Shown piece by piece: positions 9,995-21,984 of a stretch of 64,000 nt of DNA. Numbering within the stretch: the first letter of the stretch is position 1; each line of letters begins with the position of its first letter. A model generated the notes under the pieces. The model ran no database searches. It worked only from the letters and a program-made list of their open reading frames with translations, and was not told the DNA's origin. The stretch is from positions 28,511,173-28,575,172 of the forward strand of contig NC_092693.1 of NCBI RefSeq assembly GCF_964275005.1. The letters are read 5' to 3'. Source of the DNA: Diadema setosum. Its lineage: Eukaryota > Echinodermata > Echinoidea > Diadematoida > Diadematidae. Position numbers and translations under genes: made by a program.

Positions 9995-11173
9995 GTAAGT
10001 AAAAATGGCATGCAATGATGTTCTTTTACAAGTTCATAATCTGACCTACATGTATTGCAACAAGAAAAAAAAAATCGAATTGCCATTTCGAAATGCACCC
10101 TTTAAACAATTCGAAGGCTCATCTAGCCAGAAAAGGCTTGATGAGTTCATGCCGTGGCATGGCTTCCGTCTATCGCCTGGTTGTCGTCGTCCATAAATTT
10201 CAGAATGCTTTTCGCACCATTTCTTCCCTGATTTCATTGTATTTGATTTATACGAAAGCACTAGGTTGGATATTCGAAATTTTTACACAGAATTTTTAGA
10301 CTTCATGGGAATTTCCCCATACAATATCAATTTTTTTTTTTTTTTAGTTACTACAGTGAAAACTCTTCATGAAGAGGTACTTGTAACCAGGACATTGTGT
10401 TTGTTACGTGTACATCAGATATTTTGTTATATCTGTATTGAAACAGTATAAAACAAAACATATTGATTTCATTGAGACTGAAGAAACAGTTCGTTACGTA
10501 TATCAGGAATTTTGTTATAATCAGATCTCTTTATATCGAGTTTTCACTGTATTTACATTGTCTTAAGATGTTTCGGATGTACAGTTGTATGGATGGATCT
10601 AGTCCTACAGTTCAAAGATGTTTGTATGCACCAATGCTGTATACAGTGGGCTTGGGATAAAAGGTCGGGTAAATTGCATGTCGATATATGAAATAAGCAA
10701 GTAACTATTTTAAAGGGATGGATCAGTAGTTGTTAGAATTTATAAATAACTTTTGAATGTCATAGTAATTGTTCATTAATTTCCGGTTTAAAAAATGACT
10801 GCTTTTCAAAACATTTGGTGTCTTAATTTTGCTTATTAGTTATATTACTATCGAAAAACAGTTAAATTTATAATCAATTATTTTGTAATCGATTCATCCA
10901 GGCTGAAATGTCATTTCATAAAAACATGATTGAAGGTTCCTCGGTGCCATCTAAATCCATTCATAACATGTAAATAACACTCAATTTTCAAATTCAAGTA
11001 AAAGACCGCGGGCTGCAGTCTTTCACTTGAACTTAAAATTAATAAAACGGTAGATTGGGAGATTATTGCAAATCACTTTACTGATTTGTCAGTGTGGTCA
11101 TTAACGACAATCCTGTTTTTCCTTAAAAAACATTACATTTACATTTTTTTCTTCTTCTTCTTCTGTACCACAG
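9995..11173. other. Intron before the catalytic exon
   Basis: AT-rich intron holding one inverted-repeat element (10352-10551) and a pyrimidine tract before the acceptor ACCACAG at the catalytic exon. Nothing else was recognised. Confidence 0.5.
10352..10551. mobile_element. 200-bp MITE with TACAGTGAAAACTC ends
   Basis: The ends are perfect inverted repeats of 14 bases (TACAGTGAAAACTC). The inside is built of degenerate GTTATATCAG-like words. A TA at each end suits a Tc1/mariner or pogo-type target site. A degraded relative lies at 13867-14043. Confidence 0.75.
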
Positions 11174-12820
11174 GATGGAGATGGAGGGCCGTCCACTTTA
11201 CCACCAAGGCATTACGTCTGTACCGGAACTCAGACTACGGAATCTTCATTCTCCTCACCAAGCATTAGCACATCTCCACTGCAGACATCCCTCTCCAGTC
11301 CGTCATCAGTCTCCAATGACTCTACACCAACTCCTTCCTGCCGTGAACATTATTCTCCATTAGGAAAAAGCGATTCTCCATTCACCCCAACTAAAGCTTC
11401 TTCTCCTGCCTGGTCTCCTACACTTTCCAGTAATTTCTCCTCTCCACGTACGGACTCAAGTTTTTCTTCAGATACCAACAGTCCTGAAAGTCCTTTACAA
11501 GAGAGGAAATACATTATCTTAAAGTCGCCATTGCATGCATTAATTTCCAATATCAGATGCGAATACTGTGGTTCTGTTCCTGACCCAGATCAGTGTGACT
11601 GGCGAGAAGATGGAAGTCTGCTAGTCATATATGCTTGACATGCATTTCTGGACATTGTACAATCATGAAATGGCATTCCCAGCCCATGGAAGGTAGAATG
11701 GGTGCCGGAAATCTCCAGTTGGCTGCAGCAACCTTCTGTAGTGGCAGTCTTTTCCAACCCACAAAGCATCTCTTTCAGTTTATGAACATTGCATTTGTCT
11801 CTGAAACTGTCTTCTAGTCCACAGTTGGGGAACATGTTCTTCCTTCCATCAACACCTTGTACAATAAGCAGCAACAAGCTCTCCTCTCAGAACTCACAAC
11901 AGTCCGACTTGCAGGGGATGGACGATGTGATTCGCCCGGGCATAGCGCCAAGTTTTGTACATACAGTTTGATGGACCAGGAATCTGGCAAGGTGGTCAGC
12001 TACAAGGTCGTTCCAGTTACTGACACGTCATCATCTGTGCGAATGGAACTTGAAGGTTTCAAATGCTGCCATGGAGGAGCTTCAACAGAACAATGTCACT
12101 CCAACTGTCGCTGTCACCGACCGTCAATTACAAATCAGAAAGGAAATAAAAGACAGTCATCCTCAGATTAATCATCAGTTCGATATTTGGCATGTCAGCA
12201 AATCAATCAAAAAGAAACTTACCAAGAAAGCGAAATCACAAAACAACAAGGAGTTAGCTGCCTGGATCCCATCAGTCACCAATCATTTGTGGTACTGCAC
12301 AAAACACTGTGACAAAAACCCTGACAAGCTTGTTGAAATGTGGATAGGCATTTTACACCACATAGTCGATGAACACAGCTTTCGGATGAAGCATGTGACC
12401 AGCTGTAGTCACCCACCACTAGATCCTGAGGTAGCTAGAAAGAAGAAATGGCTGAAAAAGGACAGTCCCCCATTCAAGGCATTTGAGAGCATTATTCAAG
12501 ACAAGAGGCTCCTGAAAGATGTCCGGCAGTTGAGCGAATTTTGTCACACTGGAGACCTGGAGTCTTATCACTCCCTCATGCTGAAGTACTGCACAACGCG
12601 AGTTGGGTTCAAAGAACCCAACATGAATGCAAGAATGCAAATCAGGATCCTGGACCATAACTCAAATGTTGGGAGAGAACAAAAAACTGTGACAAAGCCA
12701 AAAGGAATCAGCCATATAGGAGAGATGCAGTACAGAGTTGCTTGTCCTAAAGCAACTGAGAAGTGGGTGCCATGTATAGTGTACGAAAATAAATGCTACG
12801 ACTTTGTCTGGGAGATATAA
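11174..12820 (+). pseudogene. Catalytic exon(s) of the Kolobok-type THAP transposase, broken
   Basis: It follows a good acceptor in phase 0. The first 154 codons are Ser/Thr/Pro-rich, then RCEYCGSVPDPDQCDWREDG, a family zinc-like motif. The coding sense then passes through other frames: KWHSQPMEGRMGAGNL, then LAGDGRCDSPGHSAKF, and finally a 256-codon frame with TVAVTDRQLQIRKEI, FDIWHVSKSIKKKL, NHLWYCTKHC and CHTGDLESYHSLMLKY. GDGRCDSPGH, the DIWH block and GDLESYH are where the acidic catalytic residues of this DDE family are expected. At least three frame breaks separate the pieces. Kolobok is my best assignment from the combination of THAP and this catalytic core; a P-element relative is less likely. 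Confidence 0.75.
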
Positions 12821-15396
12821 TGGAAGAAACTCTAGCTGCAAAACAAAGAGGAGAACATGCCAAACTCCCTGGTCCATCGGCACAAAGAATCGCAAAGACG
12901 CCCCCCCCCCCCCCCCCGAGAGCTATTTTGATTGCTCATCATCTTTCTAGATTCAAGTAATTTGAATTCAGCAATGATTATGAGAGTGGCAGCTCCTCTA
13001 AAGACTGAAGCATCTCTATTTGCATATTATCAAACTCATTCTTTGATCTGAATTCTGATATAACGTGTACACTTGTGAATTTTGCCACCAATGAAGGATC
13101 ATGTACCAGAGCCTGGGTGATGGGTTTATCCTGGGTTGCAAAGGGTTGCAAATTTTTTGGGAATAACAGAAAGTTACCTTGGAAATTTCGGGAATTTTCA
13201 ACAAAAATGGGGTTTGGGGGAATTGTTAAATATGAAGAAACACATAAGAATTTGGTTACTGTCTTTTGTTGCAATCTTGAGAACTTTTCGAAGAAAAAAG
13301 TCTGAATTGTAAATTTTTGGTTTCTAGACAAAATTTTTAATAAGGTTATTGAAAGTTTTTGTTTTCCGAAATGAAATCAACTCATAATTTACGTACTGCA
13401 TATTTTACATCACCTATAAGTAATAATGTATTTTTTTTCTACAAACTTCATGAATAGTAAACATCATAAATAAAAGTTGCCAAAATATCACACTATTCAT
13501 GGAAGGTTTCCAAAATTTCCATGGGAAAATTTCCACATTGAAATTAGGCAATATTTTTTCAAACCAGTAGGTCAATCACTATACTCTTTTTACAAAATGT
13601 AACGGTCAAACTTCAAAGGATATTAATTTCAAATGATACGAATGTCTTATGCTTTGTTTACATGCAGGACATTCATTGCTGATGACACCAATTACGCAGC
13701 GCCATACCTTCTCATGTGATGTAAGGTATTGTTGATGTTAGGAGATGCATGTACCATGCAATGTCTAAAAGAAACCATATACAAAATATCTGATCTTTGT
13801 AAGTCCCAACATTTTCATAGCTGAAATACATGAAGCTGCATGTCTTTAACTTATGATGGTGTGTAATACAATGGGAACTTGTGACCAGGAAATTTTGTTT
13901 GTTATATCAGATATCTTGTTATATAAGTGGTCAATAACCAATACAATGCAAAGTATTGCTCTCCCCATTGGGTCTGGAGAAATAAGTTTGTTATATTAGG
14001 TATTTTCTTATATCATATTTCTTCATATCAAGTTTCCACTTTACTGATAAAGGTACAGTATACAGGTACACACATGTACATTTCTATCTCTGAGACAGTG
14101 AATTCATGTGCTCAATATTTTGTAAACTCTATTAAAAATTAATGTGTGAGAGATATTAGTTATACATGAACATGTACATGGATAAATGATGTGATAGTAT
14201 TTTTACGTACCCTAAAATTGTGTAATGAATCAGGAGTCAACAGATTTCCAAACTGGCACCATTGAAAAGATGTAGATACCAATCTACATATCTCTCGTTA
14301 TGTGTGTATTCCCCCCCCCCCCCCCTTTTCGTCCAGAAATGTTTATTTTGAAGAAGAAAGGTATATGATAAAGCACTATATGTTGTGGTCTTTGACAGGA
14401 CTGTTGTTAGAAACACCACAGGGACAAGATAGGAGAATGGAATTGACGTACGGAATGTGTTAGGAAGGTTAACAGAGAAGATAGCAACAACGATGAGCTG
14501 GAAAATGCATGGGGCGGACTGAGGGAGATGGAAAATGATACGGTTGTATCGACAATATTATAGATTAGAAATGAAGTGACATATAAGGCATTAATGGGGA
14601 AGAAAAATTGACTAGAGAGGAGGAAAGAAAGGGGGGGCTGAAAAGAATAACGGAAATAAGAGAAATAAGAATTGAAGCTGGAACAGTTCGAAAATCTTTG
14701 TTATTTTTTTCCCGGAAATTCACATCTCAACTGCTGTGATTACTGAGATCGCTTATCACCATGATTTTTCAAGTCTTCTTCCCTCCCCCATTTCAAACCC
14801 TGCACTGGAGTTGTTGTTGGCTTGTTTTGTTGTTGTTGTTTTTTTTTTGTTCTTTCCTTCTTGATACAGTCCCTGTTCGTATTCCTCCCATTTCAACTAT
14901 TCAGTACAACTTCAAGTATCAGCTAGTTCACTGCGGCCCTTCGACTGTCACCATTTGCTTTGCCGTCCTTAAACATTCCCCATATGTCGCTTTCCTTGTT
15001 CCCTCTCCTCTTTCAGGAGCCCTGTTTTCGCAAACAAAAACCTTGCAGACAAATGCAGACAAAACATGTACGTATAAATTTTGGAGTTTTGGTCTATCAT
15101 AGAGAAAAAAAAAACAACTCTAAAACAAAACAAAAAATGCATTTCTCCCCCACTGTCAGTAGAATTCGACTCTATGTAATTTTGAGTGCACTCTTCCCCG
15201 TTACAGCATCAATTCTATCAATGGACTTATATTCTTTTTGCTTATTATTCGTTTTTAGAATTTCTTTTATACAGAACATAATATCTGCTGTATGTACTTC
15301 GTACAAAATCTAAACTTTACAAATTATGTTGCATCAGGTAGGATTAAAACTTGGCAGCTGTGACCGAGTATATTAGTGTGAAATATATTGCTTTTG
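12821..15396. other. Gene-free AT-rich region
   Basis: Apart from the decayed MITE at 13867-14043 and poly(C) tracts at 12901-12917 and about 14310-14325, nothing was recognised. Short open frames here are not supported by codon pattern or homology known to me. Confidence 0.5.
13867..14043. mobile_element. Decayed copy of the GTTATATCAG MITE
   Basis: It shares internal words (GTTATATCAGATAT, TTGTTATAT) and weak inverted ends (about 70 percent over 18 bases) with the element at 10352-10551. It is much older than that copy. Confidence 0.55.
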
Positions 15397-15500
15397 GGGG
15401 GCCAGATGTCGCATATAGAAAGTCTTGGGGCATCCAGTTTCTATATGCAGGCAAACTGGGTTGTAATATATGTTGCACTGATGGTGCTTTCTTAGAGCTT
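15397..15500 (+). repeat. Dispersed repeat, copy 1
   Basis: About 105 bases (AGATGTCGCATATAGAAAGT and onward) recur at 21793-21905 in the same orientation at roughly 80 percent identity. Each follows a G-run. The family is not recognised. Confidence 0.7.
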
Positions 15501-15548
15501 GTTATGTGACCTTACAATTAGCATACAGCACTACAGCATTATTGCACA

Positions 15549-16195
15549 GTGGTACTTGCCAGGAGGAGTGCAATCACAGTGAACAAGTGGTTAAAACATC
15601 CACGCACATGCAGGCAATGCATGTCAGACCTGCCAGTTGTTGATTCAGGGAATGAAAGGTGGCCGCCCAAAAAGCATGTCAGTACCAAAATCGTTCCCAT
15701 AAAAGAAGCACCAGCACAATCAAACCACAGGCACTAGTTACATACTGTACCAGCCACAGTAGACCCAGAAAAGTTCATAATAGTATGCAAAACATGCCAA
15801 CAACAGATGCACATACATAAAATGACACAACAGAAACTTGATGCAGCAGCAAGCCGTAGTAAGCTCGCCCAAGACAAGGAGGAGAAGGAGAAGGAGTACA
15901 AAGACCTTCTCGACCAACACATGTACATGTGTGTCCTGTATCCAGACTCACAGCCAGCTGCTCTGCTCTTGGAAACTGCCCAGGTGAAAAAGAGGGAGCT
16001 TACTGCCCTGGTAAACATTATTTTTATTTGTTTGTTTGTTTCTTATACATGTACTCAATCAAGAAGAATGCTATGTCTCTCTAAATCTGGGGGGTTCCTG
16101 TTGAAATTTCTTTCATCCCTTTTTCCTGACCAGGTGGTAGCTTTGGTACAGAGTCTCCTACCCAGATAAGCTGACAAGTCCCCCCCCCCCCCCCC

Positions 16196-16226
<31 letters not shown>

Positions 16227-17511
16227 CATCCTCTTATACTTAGGGCAAAATATTTTACAAAATAGGAATTCCTAAAATTGAAGGGGGGCATTTGATTTGT
16301 CCACCTCCCCCTTAAAAAATCAAAGGGGGGGGGGGGGGACATGTCCCTGCATCCCTCCATGATTTGTGCCATGAAAATCTGTATCAAAACAAAGACCTAA
16401 AATCTATAATCTTAAATGCTCAAGAGTGTATTTACAATATCCTATTGGTGCTTCATTTTATCTTTAATAGGAGGAACAGCTCAAGAAAATGCCAACCTTA
16501 AAACCTGGAGAGGGGCCAATAACCAAATCATTGGATGAGGCCCTGCAAACCATCAGTGTGCAGCGACAAGCATTTCATGGTCGAAGTTTCGTGGGGAATT
16601 ATGTCCGTAAGTGTCTCAAGGTAGCTGTTAGATCCATTACAGATAACACTAATATTGTTTCCGTTAATGCACTTATCTGCTCTCTTCTGCAGTTTTTGTC
16701 ATAGTACTTGATGTCCTGACATCCAAGTCACCAATCTTGAACTGCAAAAGATTGTAATCATAAAGAACAATCTTTGATACAGAATTCAAATCAGTTTCAT
16801 TAACCCTAATATTTCAACAGGAGAAGAACATTGACAGACTTACAGATGCCCTAGTGGAAAGGACCAAGGATGTATGTCCACGTCTACACGATGAGGCACA
16901 GGCTATCGCTAATAAGATGTATAACACACTACTGAAGCTGTACGCCATCTGCGACAATCTCTTCAACAGAGGGGACTTCCTCGCATGCGAAGAAATCCAC
17001 AAACTTGGTAAGAAGACTTTGTACATTAAAGCTTGCATTTTCCTTTAAATATTCAATTATGTAAAAATGTGCAATAGTTAAATCTTCATCAAAAGACAAA
17101 TGTAAAAAAAAAAAATTGATAATTTAAAAAATGTAGAAATTTGCTCACAATATGGGAAGGCAGGTATATGATGTAACGCATTTCATTCCTTAACATTATC
17201 CTTTAATATTTCACTGACACAGATCATTCAGTTCTCGAGTACATTACCTTCTTCAGGAGTAATTTCCCATCTGAGTCCATCACGCCAAAACAACATCTGC
17301 TGAAGGATCATATTGTGCCTTGGTTCGAGCTGTGGGGAGCTGGGCTATCACTATAATGGGGGAGCAAGGAGGGGAGGGGATGCACGCTCACCTGAACACA
17401 ATCCGGCGTAACTTGAGATGCTTCTCGCTGTCAGATGAGCTGGAACTCCACCTCGAGTCAGTGGAGGAACAGTGGGCGTATTTCAAACCCTGTCACCTAC
17501 CACAGATATAG
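15549..17511 (+). pseudogene. Multi-exon transposon-type gene remnant of an unnamed family
   Basis: Four coding blocks are joined by plausible splice sites: one ending at 16010 (RSKLAQDKEEKEKEYKDLL, coiled coil), 16471-16620 (KMPTLKPGEGPITKSLDEAL, then RQAFHGRSFVGNYVRKCLK), 16821-17007 (NIDRLTDALVERTKDVCPRL) and 17223-17511 (HLLKDHIVPWFELWGAG, then GEQGGEGMHAHLNTIRRNL). The blocks RQA.HG.SFVGN.V and H.L.DHIVPW...GEQG.E.IHA..N occur together in a multicopy family of cnidarian and other invertebrate genomes. I take it as transposon-derived but cannot name it. The last block needs a frame change just before GEQGG, and the first block has a stop after about 60 codons. The phases of the middle junctions agree (0, 0, 1). 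No known catalytic motif is evident. Confidence 0.55.
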
Positions 17512-18062
17512 GAAGTAATTGGAAATGCAATGTAAATGTTTGTTGAAGTAGTTAGACACAAAGGAAGTGAAAGATAATGCAATGCTTTACTGAGTCCAAA
17601 ATATTGTTGCTTTCACAAACGCTTCATTGAGATACAGTAACTAAGTGCAAAAATGCAATACAAAGTAAATGGAGGGGTAAAAGTGATCTTTCCCTTTAAC
17701 TTGTCTCTGTATTTGAGTTAATGTGTTGTCACAGTCATGCCCTTCCATATGATGTGTATACTAAATAAATGCAAGCGCATAGGGAGTATGTGTACACTTG
17801 TTGATGCTCAAAAAAATGGTGGCTGTTTATCCCTAGGGTTTTTATGGTACATTGCATTTACCTGTGTGATCACATTAGTGTAAAGGTAGATTTGCGAGAT
17901 GCCTGTTTCGTCAGTATCGAGTAACGCGTTGACAATGGTACCGGTAACGATAATTTTTCATACTGTAAAAAGAAGTCATACAAAAATCTTGTGAATCAAG
18001 TTCATCATCAGAAGATTATATGAATTTACAACAAAAGCCTATTGATAACTAATTAACAGTAA
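17512..18062. other. Gene-free stretch
   Basis: No gene or repeat was recognised between the gene remnant and the long-inverted-repeat element. Confidence 0.5.
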
Positions 18063-19325
18063 TAGTCCAGGCTAGAAGGCACCCAACCTTGTTTTTTGAT
18101 ATATACAATTTTTTTTTACGGTTTCTTGTCAATTCGAGGCTGCTGATTCCAAATCCGATTGATGCCACTCGCATAACCTTGAGCATTTTCGGCAAAATGC
18201 AGAAATCCAAAATGGCCGCCAGATATGCTAATCCGGCCGTGATAAACACAAAAATGTGCAATATATGACCAATCATTCCACCAAACTTTGTACATTTCTG
18301 TTCCCAGAGTTACTCAATCTGCATTTGCAAGAGAATTTTCATTTCATAGGCATATAGGTTCATTTAGTATTTAAAGCTCATCTTTTATTCAAAATGGCCG
18401 CCATTCCTATGCTTATGTACTATATGAATTGCAAAACATATGCATGGACACAGAGACTAATATCAAATAATGTTGAAAATGGAGGGAAAGCTAGAAAGCA
18501 AAGCTTCTAATATGCATTCCCCTAAAACCCTTAACAAAGTACAGAAAAATCCTGTACAGTATGTGCAGAGATACATGCTGGCAGACAAAAACACATCGGA
18601 CATTAATGACAGCTAAAAACCCTTTACATTGTATTTTTTTTTTCCAGCAAGGAGTGTGGGGGGGGGGGGGGGAGGGAGGAGTCCTGAGGCGAGTTTGAAA
18701 TGGATCATAACCTCCATCACTTTGATATGATTTAATTTAGAAGTACCGCCTTGATATTATCGAGCAAACTTGCAAAACTGTCCAAACGCAATACCGTACA
18801 AACTATTCATTAAACATCAATCAAGGAGCAATGTGAGATATCTCTTTCAGTTCTCTCACAGTTCCCAGGTGTTGATAATATACACTTTGACATCATGATT
18901 TAATTCAGTCTTGTCTTAAAACTAAAACTGTCATTTTTATTGTCCTTTAAGAACCCTTTAATTGGATGTTTGGCAGCAGGCGACATCAGCCACAAATTTG
19001 CAGAATTCTCAGGCTACAGATGCATATTAGTCCTGCAATTGCTTTAATTGCAACCACAGCTTATGATGACTAGCACTTCCTCAGGGGTCAGAGGGCGATT
19101 ATTTACAGAATGAAGACATGAAGACTTGCTTGATCACCACCCGTTGATGCCCTATATGGCTTTGTTGCCAGGCCAGAGACAGTGTTGTAGGTAACTTGGG
19201 TGGTATCAGAGATGACATCAGACCAGCATCTGCACCAACATGTTTTGGGGTCAAAGCTTTCAAGTTATACAGGAGGGAAATCTGGGCTTGTGGGATTTCA
19301 GACGCATTGATGGCAGGTTGTTCAA

Positions 19326-19452
19326 GGGGGCATTTCATGAAGCGTTTTGTCAGATCTTTTCTTATTGACAAACTGTTATAAGCTACTAAAATCCTTGCAT
19401 CTGATTGGCTGAGAGCAAATTTGTCAGACAAAACACTTCATGAAATGCCCCC
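19326..19452. mobile_element. 127-bp MITE nested in the long-inverted-repeat element
   Basis: Inverted ends of about 29 bases (GGGGGCATTTCATGAAG...TTGTCAGA) face each other around a short core. The same nested MITE is at 42776-42925, so it inserted before the host element spread. Confidence 0.85.
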
Positions 19453-19598
19453 ATGCTATCGTGTTGGGAAGGTCAGGGTATGCGTTGATGGCACTGGTGA
19501 CACTTGCCATCCTTTCCTTCCAGCATGAGGGAGAGCGATCGAGTGCCACTAGTGCCAGTAAAGGAGGGTGGACTTCCTTAGCATATGCTTGGAAGACT

Positions 19599-19802
19599 TG
19601 CCACAGAGGGCTACCTTGAACATAGCGTTGGCAAGATGGTTACTAAGATGGAAGGCATGGGTCTGATGATAATCTTATAAAGGTTGGGGCAAAGTCTCCA
19701 GAAGGTGTAGTACTCCTCTATTGTCGTGAGATGGGTCAGTACTCGGCTCATGTCATCCAAGGACTTTCTATGAGACGTAAAGGCAAGATCATGTGCAAAC
19801 AT
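19599..19802 (-). mobile_element. LINE reverse-transcriptase fragment inside the element
   Basis: The minus strand reads DLAFTSHRKSLDDMSRVL followed by TTIEEYYTFWRLCPN, resembling the region just after the catalytic DD of LINE reverse transcriptases that read YADDLA.... The fragment was captured by the DNA element. A longer version is in copy 2. Confidence 0.6.
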
Positions 19803-20967
19803 TCACTCCGAAAAAAAAAAAAAAAAAACTGGTGGTAAAATTCATCTACCATATAAAATTCATCTGGGTTAACATGAAAAACTTTTGGCCACTGTTTTCA
19901 TTTCAGAGATTTGAAGACAGGAAGTGAGGTGGTCCCTTTTTTCCAATTTCCCCTGCCTCATGTTCTTTCTCGGATGAGGGGACTGAAAAGTTTGTATAAT
20001 ATCGCTTTTAGAAGAACAGGACAGTTAATTGGGAATTTCATTTGTGTCATCATCTAGGATTCAGCCTTTTAATTCAGTAAATCAGAGTGAATATTATGAT
20101 GTTGAACATCTCAAGGCAGTAAGTATCAAATGTTCATATCTAATAATTCCCTGATAAACGGTCTTGATGTTAGCGTCACTTCAAGTTTTGGTGGATTTTT
20201 CCAAATTCCTAGGGGAAAATTCAAATTGAGGTAGTAAATTTGGATGTCTGCATCAAAAAATAAAACAGCTTTTGTTCGGAACAACCTTCTGATTTATAAG
20301 CAGCACACAAATGGATAAACAGTGTACCTGAGTGACAGAAAAAAGAAGAAGAAAATTTGTTTATTTCCATGTACACTTTGCCGTTCATAATGGTGTAGGG
20401 GTATATGAGTGGCATCCATTTTGAAGTTTTGTAATAAGAAGAATAAAATAAGCCTAAAAACAATAAATTTTCTGTTTGTTTGTTTGTTTGCTTGTTTTGC
20501 TAGTGGCACTCATCAAATTTGCATTGCACATGCAAAACTTGATAAAAGTGTAGGTATGTGACTAAAAAATCGTGTTCTATTTCGATGCATATTTTTTGCC
20601 ATTCATATAGCACATGAGTATAGGAGTGGTGGCCATTTTGAATTGAAAATAAGCTCAAAATACTACATGTACCTCTTCAAAAGAAAAACTTCTTGCGTAG
20701 AATTACTCAAGGAATAAAAAATTTTTTAAAAAATGTATGGAATAATTGGTCATAAGATTGACATAACTGGGATTATCATGGCCAAATTAGCATATCTGGC
20801 AGCCATTTTGGATTTTTTGCATTTTGCCGAAAATGCTCAAGGTTACGCGAGTGGCATCAATCGGATTTGGAATCAGCACCCTCGAATTGACAAGAAACCA
20901 TCAAAGAACATTGTATATATCAAAAAACAAGGTTAGTAGCACTTTCTATGGAGCCTAGCCTGGACTA

Positions 20968-21984
20968 TAAGAGCAGCGACAGCAACTTTATAACAAGCAG
21001 CTGTATTAAACTTTGAAGGGACCATTGCACGTATGTACACAACCCCGTTGTGCACCTGTTTTGTCAGTATTGAATACTAATAACTAGCATGCTCAAAGCA
21101 ATATTCCCTATTTATACAAATCATACCAAAATGTTGTGTATCAAACTACTTTCTTGTGTCCACTTTAAAGCATGTGTGATCAATGTATTCTGTATAGGTA
21201 GTTGTGCAAGACACCCTTTTAATGTTAGAAATATGTTGCCATGGCAGCATCTTATATATATAAATCCTAGAAAATTTTGTGTTCACAAGCAGGGATATGA
21301 TCGCTGTATCGTAGTCAAGCAAGACATTTCCGTAAGTCGGAAGAAGTATGTTGCTATGACATCAGCATTTCATATCCAGATCATCATCAAAAGCTAAACC
21401 ACTCGAACTACTCAGTACTTGTCCAGTTCCATGTGATGCAAATGTAATTTCGGATAAATGTTAAGGTAAATGCATTCATGCAAACACATTTTCAATAGTT
21501 TAAGCAGAAATTGCGTTGCCATTGGATGATGTGATGATTCAAGTGTACCAGAGCCCCGAGACAGGCACAAGGCTTGTGGATCACATGCATCACCTATCCT
21601 CTCATCTTCACGCTATAAGTGTTTTTATACCCTTCCCCTTAAATTATAGCATTAATTTATATTCCATGTAATTACCCTTGTCTGTACTGCCACTTCAGTT
21701 CTGAATGTGTTCATCAGTGTGAAGTACACGTAGGCCCTATATTGTGGGATTTTTTTTTTCGTTTTTTTTTTTTTTTTGGGGGGGGGGGGGGGGCAGATGT
21801 CGCATATATAGAAAGTCTTTGGGCATCCAGTTTCTGTATGCATGTACACTGGGTTGCAATACCTAGCACTGATGGTTTTTCCTTCATTCTTGCCTAAAGC
21901 TTGTCATTGAGAATATTGATTCTTCGTACCATCAAAACGTTTTCACGAATCTTTCTTGTTAAAGAATATAATCACATTAAAAAA
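20968..21984. other. Gene-free stretch with one dispersed repeat
   Basis: It contains copy 2 of the repeat described at 15397 (21793-21905), preceded by T and G runs. No gene was recognised. Confidence 0.5.
21793..21905 (+). repeat. Dispersed repeat, copy 2
   Basis: Same unit as 15397-15500, diverged by roughly a fifth. It follows a 16-base G-run. Confidence 0.7.

Larger units (their letters stand above)
7830..10060 (+). repeat. Tandem array of small exons with their introns (five full, one partial)
   Basis: A module made of intron, acceptor (TTTCATGCAG), 99-bp exon, donor and further intron is repeated. The modules differ in length through loss, gain and microsatellite expansion in the introns. 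Two of them (second and fourth) are nearly identical and about 0.4 kb apart, so the latest duplication is recent. Between them a 70-bp piece is doubled, giving a stub exon. Each 99-bp exon is 33 codons in phase 0 at both ends, so any number of copies can be included without changing frame. Confidence 0.9.
18063..20967. mobile_element. 2.9-kb element with long terminal inverted repeats, copy 1
   Basis: The ends read TAGTCCAGGCTA inward from both sides, and inverted similarity continues for about 400 bases, including GATTGATGCCACTCGC and AAAATGGCCGCC words. A second copy in the same orientation lies at 41336-44683. Both are bounded by TA, fitting a TA target duplication. It has no transposase frame. 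The interior holds a small MITE (19326-19452) and a piece of LINE reverse transcriptase (19599-19802, minus). Compared with copy 2 it lacks about 0.3 kb near the left inner edge and about 0.24 kb after the LINE piece. It is a non-autonomous fold-back-like DNA element. Confidence 0.85.
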
